Shown one piece after another: positions 50,413-61,400 of a stretch of DNA of 64,000 nt. The stretch's first letter is position 1. Every line of letters starts with the position of its first letter. Made by a program: the position numbers and the translations under genes. The notes under the pieces were generated by a model, which saw nothing but the letters and a program-made list of their open reading frames with translations, did not search any database and was not told the origin of the DNA. Origin of the DNA: Owenia fusiformis (taxonomy: Eukaryota; Annelida; Polychaeta; Sabellida; Oweniidae); NCBI GenBank assembly GCA_903813345.2, contig CAIIXF020000012.1, forward strand, positions 2,211,318-2,275,317. Reading direction: 5' to 3'.

Positions 50413-52859
50413 ATGGCATCAGATGTTGGACCATATTTGTCGTGCAAGTGTTTCTTCACTCATAATATATTTCTGCAGCAGTATGGCCTTCATGTCACCT
50501 ACCATAATGAGGAACAATTCATTGAAGACTATGGTCAGGTAAGAAGTGCACTGAGATGGGGCAAAGGACTTGGAATTTGCATCTTTGTATAATAACACTT
50601 AACATGTTGGTCACCATTTAATCTTAGTGTAACACACAGGTAACATGCTGGTCACCATTTAATCTCAGTGTAATACACTTAACATGTTGGTCACCATTTA
50701 ATCTTAGTGTAACACACAATTAACATGTTGGTCACCATTTAATCTTAGTGTAGCACACATTTAACATGCTGGTCACCATTTAATCTTAGAGTAACACATA
50801 ATTAACATGTTGGTCACCATTTAATATTTGTTTGAAATGTGTCTGATGTAACACAGTTATTATGTTGGTCACCATTTAGTCTTAGTGTAACACACCACAG
50901 TTAACATGTTGATTCATTCTAAGGAAGAAATTTAGATTTGCTTAAATTTGTATGTATTTTGAGTTACGTAGTAAACCTTGCATCCCATCAAGTATATATT
51001 TTAGGCTTGATTTATTTTCAGATACTACACCAGAAAGGTTGTAGAGCAACAGAACAGTTGAATGCTGTAATAGTCAAAGTAAGTTTCATTTAGTTAAATT
51101 GTAGATTGTGTAAACTATGATAATATTGTATATTGTAGGTTAAGGCAGTAACTTGTCTTGATTTTAGTGACAAAGATACCTTATACATTATGAATAGTGC
51201 TTCCCTTCCCATTGAGCATGACCATGACATCTTCAATATCCTAGTGATTTTAATGGTGGTACTCTCTGAGAGTATTATTACAGTAGTTTTTTCATATTGT
51301 CCAATATTGGAAAAATGCTATGAACCAACAGCCTCGTAATTTTTATTAAAATTGTACAATTACTCATTTTATGTATTTTATGTTACTTAATTAACAATGT
51401 GAAGAGGTGACTGTGGGTGTAGACACAGTCAGATTTCAAAATGTTAATGTACACTTACACTACTTATGTATTAATATTTGTATATATATTAATTTGTAGA
51501 TCTACAATGAAATAGATAGGAGAAAAAATCTTGGAAAAGCTGCTTTGGAAAGGATTGCAATCATTAAGAGCTCTTACAAACCTTTACATGAAGATGTTTA
51601 TACATTAAAGGTAGGAGATTGCTATGATCTCCTAAGCATTCTATCAAGTAGGTGCAAATGGGTTTTAAGGTGGGCGAAGCACCTGAAAAATATTGCCAAC
51701 AAATACTTGTCATATTGACCATTACATTATAAATTACTCCTACTTGAAAAACAAAGTGTCATTTGTTGATTTGTAAAAATTTCTTGTGCCTATATAATCC
51801 AATTGAAGGGTGTTTTCTGTGTAACTGTCTACATATATCACTCTTACTATTTTACCAGGAAAAATATCTCTCCAACGAATTCCTAAAACTGGTAAGACAC
51901 TGCAAGGCAACTGGTTCTACTGAACACACCGTGAAACAGTTCATGAACACTGAAAAAGCAGAGAGCGTGTTTTCTATGCAGGTGTTTACTATGGACTTCT
52001 GCAAGGTGTTTATAGAAGAGATGGAACATTTTGAAAAATTTGATTTTCCAAAGGGAAGACCAAACACTATGAATAATTATGGGGTGAGTTTAAATTGAAT
52101 TGCATTTTCAAGTTTATCCCATGCTGGAGCCCAAAAAACGTTTCTAAAATTTGGCCCAGTTTTAAAACTAGCCTAGGACCCATGTTTTTGAATTGATAAA
52201 TGAGGCCTATTTTTGTGAGGCCCATTAAAGGCTCAAAATGAAAGAAAACATGGGCCCACCTAGGTAAGATAGCATTTTGAATTATAGCCTTGTATTCATG
52301 TTTAAAGGATTTCATAATTTATTTTCAGATCTTACTAAATGAACTAGGATTTGATGAGAATTTTATGAAGATTTTCCGGTCAAATTATATTGAGCCAATC
52401 GCTAAACTTCTTTACCCAGAATGCACTGGAACTTCTCTCGATACTCATAAGGCATTCATCGTCAAATACAAACCAGAAGAAGATACATCATTAAGCTTCC
52501 ATTACGACAATGCGGAGGTTACACTAAATATAAACCTTGGAAAAGATTTTCAAGATGGACAACTATATTTTGGTAAAATGAGACAGCATAACACAGAAAC
52601 TCAAAAATATTCAATTATCAAAAACAAACCAACAATTGGGATACTCCATAGGGGGCAGCACATGCATGGTGCGCTGCCGATTTCTGACGGAGAACGATAT
52701 AATCTGATAATATGGATGAGATCATCTAAAGTGAGGAATGAACTGTGTCCTATGTGCGATAGAAAACCAGAATTATTACATTGTGAGGGGCGTCATGATG
52801 GATTCACTTCTAGTTCTTACCCTGACGTTAAAACTGTAGATGTTTGTTCAACAAGTTAG
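50413..52859 (+). CDS. OGFOD2: OGFOD2 orthologue, 2-oxoglutarate/Fe(II) oxygenase, 5 coding exons, complete (349 aa)
   Basis: Coding exons: 50413-50538, 51022-51078, 51500-51610, 51859-52083, 52329-52859, all with GT/AG borders and all phase 0. The product is 349 aa; human OGFOD2 is 350 aa. The N-terminus (CFFTHNIFLQQYGLHV) and the run KGRPNTMNNYG in exon 4 are family hallmarks. Exon 5 carries the double-stranded beta-helix: iron ligands in FHYDNAE (His231, Asp233) and HMHGAL (His286), and the 2-oxoglutarate-binding Arg296 in GERYNLIIW. The C-terminus keeps the conserved LCPMC cysteine motif and ends TVDVCSTS. The catalytic set is intact, so an active dioxygenase is likely; the physiological substrate of this family is not established. 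The start is supported by an in-frame TAA 12 codons upstream. An acceptor-like TATTTCAG at 50318 suggests that a non-coding leader exon lies upstream. Confidence 0.96.
50590..50912 (+). repeat. ~46-bp tandem repeat, about 7 units, OGFOD2 intron 1
   Basis: Units of TTAACATGTTGGTCACCATT followed by TAATCTTAGTGTAACACAC, starting about 50 bp past the exon 1 donor. It does not include exon sequence. Confidence 0.85.
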
Positions 52860-53715
52860 CTAAATGAATATGGAATACACCATTAATCAAATTTTCATAA
52901 ATTCTCTTACTCCCCTGATAGTGTTTATCTTCAGTGTTTATATGGAGACACTGTCAATGTAATACATTTTATAAATGTGTTCAAACATCTTTAGGATGGT
53001 TTATATATCTACATACACTACGGAAAATATGGAAATGTGGGATAAAAATAACATCCTCTGACTTTTACATGCAATTTTAACCATAGATGAATACAAGAAT
53101 CATATATTTTGTCCTTAAAATCAGAGATTTAAAGGTCTAGCTTAAGAGTAAAGCAACATGGTTTTCAAGTTGACTTCATTTTATTTTCTTATAAATAAAC
53201 ATTTGTCATACAAATACAGTATTCTATTTACAAGTTCTTCTGTACATTTATACATTTAATTTATTGACATTTGATATTGCACTTTACTTTCAACTTTGTA
53301 TTTTTAACCCCATTCAGATATGGTCAAAGTTGCAGTGAACTCCTTTATTACAGGGTGCGACAAAGGAAAGGGCCATTTTGTTTTGAAATTGGCCGGCTAA
53401 CTTTTTGAGAAAATAACATGGCAACAGATTGATTTGACCAGTAGCTTGAAAATGCTTTTGACACACTCTTTTCTAATACATGTAGAGTTAAACAGTCAAT
53501 TTAAAATACAGCTAAACCCAAATCCAAATCTCTATGTCTACACATTGATAATAGCTATTCATCGAAAAATCACAAAATAAATACTAGTCTACTTGTAATT
53601 GCAATCATTATACGTCATATTTGACAAGGTTCCAAATTATCAAATAATGGAAGTACTAGAGGTTCAGCTTTAAAGTTGTAGTTATGCCTTTAATTCCAAG
53701 CAATGTATGTGTGTA
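52860..53715. terminator. Convergent 3' ends of OGFOD2 and TMEM199
   Basis: Stop codons are 856 bp apart. A plus-strand AATAAA lies at 53,204-53,209 (candidate for OGFOD2). A minus-strand AATAAA lies at 53,180-53,185 (candidate for TMEM199). If these are used, the two 3' UTRs overlap by a few tens of bases. No gene between. Confidence 0.4.
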
Positions 53716-56700
53716 TCATCTGACTTTAGGTTCCTCTGCATCCATAGCATAGTTCTTTATGAAAAAGTACAAGTCTGCTATAAATATTATTGTTGCGAAA
53801 ATCATTCCACTGCACAGTTGCTGAAAATGCAATAAACTGTGTAAAAGTACAATTACAATTTGAAAGTACAATATTCTGAAGTGATTCACTGAAGCAGAAA
53901 TTGATAAATGTGCAACAGAACTAAATTCAGTGAAAGTATCCAATCAAAATATTGATGAATTTAATAAGGTTAAAGACAACTGTCTATTGATTAGCTGAAA
54001 ATATAATAATAAAAACCATAATTTAGCAATTTCTATCATAAACTTAATAATTATGCCACCATTAGAAGTGGTAACATATTGCTATAGTCTCTAACATTTT
54101 TACATATTGTTATAGTCTCTAACATTTTTGTGGTCGGTGTAATGGCAGTCAGCATCTGTAACAAATGGCAGGTATGACATTTTGAATTTTAATGACTTGT
54201 ATTGCATTTAATGTGATCCCATATTTCAACATAGTGCTTCACTAGAGTGTTATCAAGTGTTATACTTCCACACAAACAAACCATAAAATTGGAGGTTTTC
54301 ACTATGACACATTTATGTTATAGTTCCCATGGGTGGTACCCTGAAAGAGTTTTTAGTTCAACATCCATGGGAATTTTTAACAAGGTAAAATACTATCCTG
54401 TACCAAATTTTCACCTATAAATCTTGGGTCTCTTGGGAAAATTTTTGGTCTAGTTAAATCACTTACCAAGGCAAAGTCTGGCACGTCCATGTTATACTCG
54501 ACAATCTTGTAGCCAAATGCAAAACCAGCTATGACTGTGATCAGGAAGTTAGCAACACCTATCAACTGGGAGTTCAGTGCTTTCACTAGAATGAACAAGA
54601 ATACAAAGTAAATACAACGTCAGATATGAAGAAGAATACAAAGTAAATACAAAGTCAGATATGAACAAGAATACAAAGTCAGCTATAACTGCTTTCACTA
54701 GAATGAACAAGAATACAAAGTCAATTTGGTTCTTTGACATAGTGCGGACAACTAGAACAATTTTCGGTGAATTTTACTAAAATTATGTGATAAAAATAAT
54801 TTCTTCATCATTTCTGATTTCAAAATTATTTATTTGTAATGGTTAAATTGGCATGAGATATATATATTTTTAAGTGAATAGGACATTGTAACACAATAAC
54901 AAATGATGATGAAATGAATTGCACTTAACATACAGTAAAACCTGTCTTAGAGAACACCTCTCTCGAGAACACATTTTTTAGGGAACAACATCACTTCAAG
55001 ACACATTTTACATTGACTCTTGTATAAAATCTCTCTCTGGAGTGAACACCTAGATACAGTGAAAACTTTTTTGTGGCTCCATAAGTGTTCACAATATACA
55101 GGTTTTACTGCAGTTTAATTAGAATTGGTAATTAAGAAGAGTTTGAATCCTACGTACCATCAGCTCCAAAAGATGGCTCTGCCTTGTTGGTACTGTAAAG
55201 ACCCTGCAAATATAAACATGAATTTAGTGGGAAATAATTCAATAATAATTGAGAGAACTTGGGTCTCACTGCTCAGTTGTCAAAGTGTGCTTAAAAATGA
55301 ATAATTTCAAACTTCACTCATATGTAAAATCCCAGGAGAGGACTAAGTAAGGCAAAAGTCTCTTGTTAAATCTGTTTCCTTTAAAAATCAATATAATGTA
55401 AAATATAGACAAATAAAATATTCTTAATAAAAAAATGCAAAATCTATGATCAATTTACCACTTGATTTTCCTTTAGCATCACTCTACTATACCTAACCTC
55501 TAGAAATGTTTGTCTAATTGTATTGTTTAGTATATTTTTGAAAGTACCTTATTAACATCTAATAGTCAACCGATAAACCATTAATGAGGAACAGACACAT
55601 AAAAACAAATAACATAATCATTACTAATAAGCCAAATGGGTTACTCATGAACACCCAATGCAAGGTTAAGTAGAGTGACATAGACTCTGCCTACCGTTGA
55701 TCCTAAATTCTTTGTCATATTGGCATATTCTCTATTTGCTTGCTGCCCTTTGAGCCTTTGTATCCGGGCCTCTAACTCAGGATTCTGGAATTTAATTCAA
55801 GGAATATTTAGTATACAGTTGATGAATGAGTATTTAGCTAAGTTAGCTCTTAATACGTCTAGTTTTATTTACTGCTTAAATATTCACACAGCATTATCAA
55901 ATAGTGAGTATAACTGTTAGTTGATGGGTTTCAAATAAATATATCGAGTAATGCATCAAGTGTTATAGAGGATCAGAACCATGAAACTTTTCATAGTTTG
56001 TTAATTTAACTCAATCTTACCCTTTCAGGGACTTCTAATTTTGGAAAACAGATATCACTTTCTTCTAGAAGTTCATGTAAATACACCACTGGTTCATCTG
56101 AAATAGTAAATTACAAAATACATTCTGATTTCAATGAGAAATTGTTTGATAAAAAGAACTTAAGCTAATTCAGAGATCTAACGGAAATAATACAAAAACA
56201 AAATTGCAACAATTTGCAATCAAGTTCGCAAGTATTAACCAGACTTCAGATACTATTTACACATAAAATTGAATCTATAAGCGAGCTTGGGTATGTTCAG
56301 CTCAAGTTAGATCCTCAAATGCTCATGGTATTTTGAGATCTATTTTGAACCCATACGATTGGGGATTCAACTACATAAAAGGATTTCTAAAATACTCAGG
56401 AATGTATTGAGGTACATCTGAGACTAACATAGAATGATGGTCTCAGGGTACATGTAGGTAATTTAAGTTTGCAAGGTATGGAATTTTCTCCCACATATTG
56501 TAATCATATTCATATCATATATAATCATATATAATCAAATATATATCATATATAATATATAATCATAATACTGTAGATTGGGTTAAGTTGGCGCTACTTA
56601 ATTTGGCGATTTTGCCATTTTTGGCATATTGGCGGCTATTTAATTTGGCGGATATGCAAACAATTTTTAATTAACTTACTTTGCGAATTACCATGTAAAT

Positions 56701-57976
56701 GGGCATGTTTGGCTATGCCTATGTTCATTTTTTCTTTTGAGGACCACTGGCGATATTCACCACGTTTGTACATTTTTGTGAAATCATCCTTTATATTTTG
56801 CACCTCGATCGATGCTGCTACAATACCGCGCTTTTCCTTTTTATTTTTCCCTGAGTATTAATGAGTGACTGACCAGTTCTGAGCCAATTTATGAGAGACA
56901 TTTTTCATATTTTTGGAAAAAACTAAACCGGACGTGACCTAAATACATTGGACGAAATACCCTAGATAATTCCCGGGGATTCATTCTAAATTTTGGTGAA
57001 GATTTATATTGGCGAATTTTTCAATTTCGCCAAATTCGCCAAATTAAAGCGGGCGCCAAATTAACCCAATCTACAGTATATAATAATTATATATAATATA
57101 ATCATATATAAATCATGTAATCATATTCAGATGTTTTCAGGACTATAGTCATGGCGCTTGATAAATAGCAACAAAATGAGAAAATAGGCTTTCAAGAGTC
57201 CTGTAAAGTACAGCCCATTTCACTGTTTTATTGCATCCCAAAAATAAGAAATCAGGAGACCATTGTGAAATAATATATGGAAAAGTATACTCATATTGTA
57301 CATGAATGACATTTGTATTATTTCAGATTATTCAATATTTTGTGCAATAAGCCTGTGCCCGCTTGTAATTTAAAGAATTTCAGCCATGTTAATCTTTTTG
57401 AAAATACTTTGAAAGTACTATGGCAGAGAAGCATCAAAATATAAGAGGCCACATACAAATTTCGAAAAACAGTTAAGATCTTCACTTTTAACCCAAACCG
57501 TTTCTGTAACTTAAGTGAGGAATAAAATCGACTATTTCGTTGTCTTCTGACCTATCTTTTTCACAAACATGTACATTTTCCAAAACATATAATACTGATA
57601 CACATTTGTGAGAAAAAACGTAGTAGGGATTCTGGAAATTAAGGAAAAAAGAAATGTTGTAGCTTCGATGTTCCGACATTTTGTTACCGAAGTAATCGAG
57701 TGGATCACCAGTGATTATAGTTCATGTTAGATGAGGGAATTCCTTTAATATTTTCTCACCTGAAGATGAATCAAGTTGAAGAAATTTGTGTAATTTTCTA
57801 ACTGTCGTAAATGGAATGTTTGCTAGTTTACCGCCATCTAAATTAAATTTAGAATTTTTTATGACCTTTAGTTCCTGTTTAAGATCATCTGATATGTCTG
57901 ATTTTGTCTGAGCTGCCTTTATATAGCGTAAAAGTTTAGAATTTAGAGAAATTTTTCCAAAGCCTTCGTCCGCCAT
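53716..57976 (-). CDS. TMEM199: TMEM199 (Vma12-type V-ATPase assembly factor) orthologue, 6 coding exons, complete (217 aa)
   Basis: Coding exons 5' to 3': 57760-57976, 56021-56097, 55695-55784, 55158-55203, 54467-54585, 53716-53820, all GT/AG and joining in frame to 217 aa (human 208 aa). Recognised by YLHELLEESDICFPK and NPELEARIQRLK, which match the vertebrate YLHELLEGSEIYLPE / NPELVARLEKIK block, and by two C-terminal membrane segments at about residues 151-172 and 186-208, the Vma12 arrangement. The family works in the ER in assembling the V0 sector of the vacuolar proton pump. The N-terminal third is divergent, as is usual for the family. The ATG lies in AAAATGGCGG (YY1-like). The acceptor of exon 5 has a duplicated copy 112 bp upstream in intron 4, described separately. 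It is tail-to-tail with OGFOD2. Confidence 0.93.
54570..54715 (-). repeat. Tandem duplication of the TMEM199 exon 5 acceptor junction
   Basis: The genuine acceptor (TTCATTCTAG|TGAAAGCA, exon start 54585) is repeated 112 bp upstream in intron 4 (exon-like start 54697), with about 20-30 bp sub-repeats (GAACAAGAATACAAAGTC on the plus strand) between. Use of the upstream copy would shift the frame, because 112 is not a multiple of three, and would soon end in a stop. Confidence 0.85.
54933..55110. mobile_element. Pogo-like MITE, TMEM199 intron 4
   Basis: Starts CAGTAAAACCTGTCTTAGAG, preceded by TA, and ends ACAGGTTTTACTG, 178 bp. It is internally AGAACACC-rich. No coding capacity. Confidence 0.75.
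56571..57076. mobile_element. MITE with CTGTAGATTGGGTTAA ends, TMEM199 intron 1
   Basis: Left CTGTAGATTGGGTTAA and right TTAACCCAATCTACAG are exact inverted repeats flanked by TA, 506 bp. Subterminal TTTGGCG / CGCCAAA runs repeat several times. No coding capacity. Confidence 0.85.
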
Positions 57977-58441
57977 TTTTAGGTATTCCCCGTTGACGTC
58001 ATGGACAGGTCTAAATTTGTAGATTGAGGTAGCGTTGGTTAAAAATTACTATTTATTTTAAACCTAAAAAACATTATAACATTTATTTATTTTGATGTAA
58101 TGTAATTTGACATAATTTCGCAATATAACACCACGGTTTAGTTTTTATTACAATTTGATTGGCATTTTAGTGATAAATTATTAAAGCTATCACCCCTACA
58201 TTTTGAACGAGTTCAAAATACAAAGTTTAAACGTTTTATGTATCACAAAATTAATACTTTGCTAATTTGATAAATACAATAGAACTGGTGACCAATTTAA
58301 TCAATTTAATCAAAAATCGAAAATTTGAAATGATCTGTCTCCCAATGGACAGATGATAGTGCTTCAAACCTATTTTTCACATTGAAAATGGTCAATTATC
58401 ATTTCGTGATAGCTGTACGTAGACATAATTGAAGATCCAAC
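57977..58441. promoter_or_regulatory. Bidirectional TMEM199/SFSWAP promoter interval
   Basis: The two start codons face away from each other 465 bp apart, so this stretch must hold both transcription starts. It contains a full CRE, TGACGTCA, at 57994-58001, 18 bp upstream of the TMEM199 ATG. The remainder is AT-rich with no obvious TATA arrangement. Confidence 0.6.
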
Positions 58442-61400
58442 ATGGCATCCAGAAAAAAGAGAAATGTACATAATTTACCAGAATCTCGACGTGATGAGGA
58501 CGAAGATGACATCCTTGTGTTTGGATACGCCTGCAAAATATACAGAGATGATGAGAGGGCGCTGTATATCGAAAAAGGTCACCACCTGATCCCATGGATG
58601 GGCGATGAAAAATTCAGGATAGACAGGTCTGTGCTTCAAAACGTACAACAAACACTGGATCGATTTCAAAAGGTTTCGATTTCAAAATTCCAATTTCTTA
58701 ACATGATTAATAGTTTCTTACCCTAGCAGGTTTATATGTGACGACATGCGTACTGATTTGACTTCCATATTGTGACGTTGCCCCCTTTCATCACAAAATG
58801 ACGCTGGTTTCAGTCGACTTCACATATCTACTGTAGGTAGTATGCATAACAAGGCTCATCTAGAAATGAGTCTTTGATTTTGTAGGTATAGTGTGGATTA
58901 TGAAGGTTTGTATATCATATTTTGAAGTTATTTTATAAATCATGTCTTCAGGGCACCCAGTATATGTCTTTCAAAGAGGACGGTAAAGAGGTGAATATGA
59001 TGTTACCAATAGTTTTGGATATTTTGGTTATATAACACAAAATAGGCTAGAAAGCATCAAAAGACAAATGTACAATTATTATAATTTTTTTTATTTTGTT
59101 GCCACTTTAACCTCGGCAGTTAGTTATTATGACATTGTGCATGTTTATCTCTTGATGCTTTCATTATGTGCTTTTCAATTGTTGCGCAAAATTTATCAGT
59201 TAGTCGAAACTATTGGTTGCAAATAATTTCCATAGATACAAGTCATGTAAAAGTCGTACTAAAGATATATGTATGTTTGTGTGAGTGAGTGAGTGAGAAA
59301 AGAAGCTATGTAATACAAGCCAACCCCAACAGTATACAGTATTAACTTGTGACAGGTTTGATTATACCTATATACCAAACGTACATAAAATCCAGAACAC
59401 TATTTTAGAAGTAGTTTGGGAACCATAAGAAAGAAGTTCTAATGTTTTGATCTGTTTTACAGGTATGACGGGCGAGGCTACCTCCATGACCTCAGAGAGC
59501 ATGATGCGGAAGGCAACTGGGGAGGGAAAGATTACCCACTCTCAGGTGAAGAAGCAAGAATTGAAGCCTTATGCGATGAAGAAAGATATCATGATCTACA
59601 CTCAAGTTCTTTTGACAGGGATGCATATGAAGGTAAGAAGACCTTTATAACTTCTTATTTCCCATATTTTTGTTTTGAATATGATAATAAGCTTACTTGC
59701 ATTATTTTATTGTATTTCTGTCTCTCAACTTTTTTCTTGCTCATTTAACCGTGACTTTTTTATGTGACAAACATGATGATTTTTACTCTGAGAAATAAAG
59801 TAAACATTGTATCATGAAGGTAGTAAACAAAAGAACAATTTATATTGAAAAAATGGTGGAGTTTCAAATATGCTACAAAACAGTTTCATTGTTATTTTAC
59901 TCTACAAGCTTGAAAGGATGAATTAAATTAATCTGAAGTAAAACATACTGTGCATATTACATAGAGTCCGTTAAAGCAGTATTGGACTGTATTTGAAACA
60001 TATCTTGCAGAGGAAGAGATCAAGAGACTTAACTATGCCATAAACCAAGAAGGCGGCTATAAGGAAGTTGGATTTAGCTATGATAACAATCAGTATGACC
60101 CCTCACAGCCAACAGATGAACAGAATACAGGTACCCTTAAAGTATTTCACCCTTTACATTGTGCTATATTGACATGTGTACCTATGTACCTTTAACTCCT
60201 GTATACAGTAATTATATGCATGATGTGTGTTTGATTTCAATTTACTAAAGATGTGTTTTCAAGGTTGAGAAATTTCAGTAAACCAGGAAGTCCTAAAATT
60301 GATGAAAAGATTGGAGAATTCCTTAATGGCAAAAGAAGTCTTAACATGGTCTGAATCATTAATTGTCAGTTGATATAAAGAGAGTGTGTAATCAGATGTT
60401 TGATTTCTTTTCAGCCCCGAGGCCACCAGTGGAATATGAGGAACCCTTTGAGGCAATAGCAGAGCTTCAGATCCCTTCAGGCATGGAACTGGTATGTACT
60501 TAAGTGGTATTTAATAGGGGTCACACGGTTTGAGATTTCACGGTTCGGTTCGGTGATTGTATTTCACAGTTCGGTTCGGTTCTGATTGCGGTTCTCACGA
60601 GCCTCGTGAAATGAGCAAAAATATATGAAATTGATCTGAAAATCAGAAAACATACTAAGTGTGTCACAGTGTTTTATTGTATTCAGTATTGTAAGTATCC
60701 AGTTTCACACAATGTTTGTTTGTTTGTTCAGTCTTTTTTCCCTCCCTCCCTCCCAAAATATCTGTGTGTTCACTGTGTTGATCTTCTTGTTTGATGTTCA
60801 CGTTTTTTCAACACATAAAATAACTTGTCAACTGTTGGCAAAATTAGCACAGTACTTCACTAAACTGAATAAATGTTTTCTTTAGAAATATAACTTAAGT
60901 TCAACACTTTGTCATGACTCAACATGGATCAAAGGCGAACGTAATACACAGAACGTGACTCGTTCGCAAATTCAATGCATTAGGCGTTCGGCTTTTTATA
61001 GTATACTGTTCTATCAACCAATAGGATTGCGCGAAATGTTTAGCGTAGGTCACTTCCGGGTCAATATGCCGGTGAAATTTATCAACATTTTCCTTTTGTT
61101 TTTGTTATCTGCCGTCTATATCAGAAGATCGTCGTAAATATCAGGTATGGTTCGCATTATTGCATGATGATTAACGATTCCAGACGATGTTTAGTTAATT
61201 GGTATTACACGAAAGCTTGAAATGGAGTTTAATTCCGAGTTTACATTTTTATTTTTCTGAAGTGAAACTGAAAATGTCACGGTTCTTCAAGAACCGCGGT
61301 TTTCAAGATTGTGTGCGAGCTAACCGTCGTGGAGGTATGAACCGCGGTAACCGCAAGCCACGGTTAACCGTGTGACCCCTAGTATTTAACCTTTCAATGT

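Noticed and set aside
59447-59650. 67-codon frame [13 protein letters not shown]... as a gene
   Set aside because: It is an out-of-frame reading of SFSWAP exon 2 (59,463-59,632), whose true frame gives [10 protein letters not shown] and [13 protein letters not shown].
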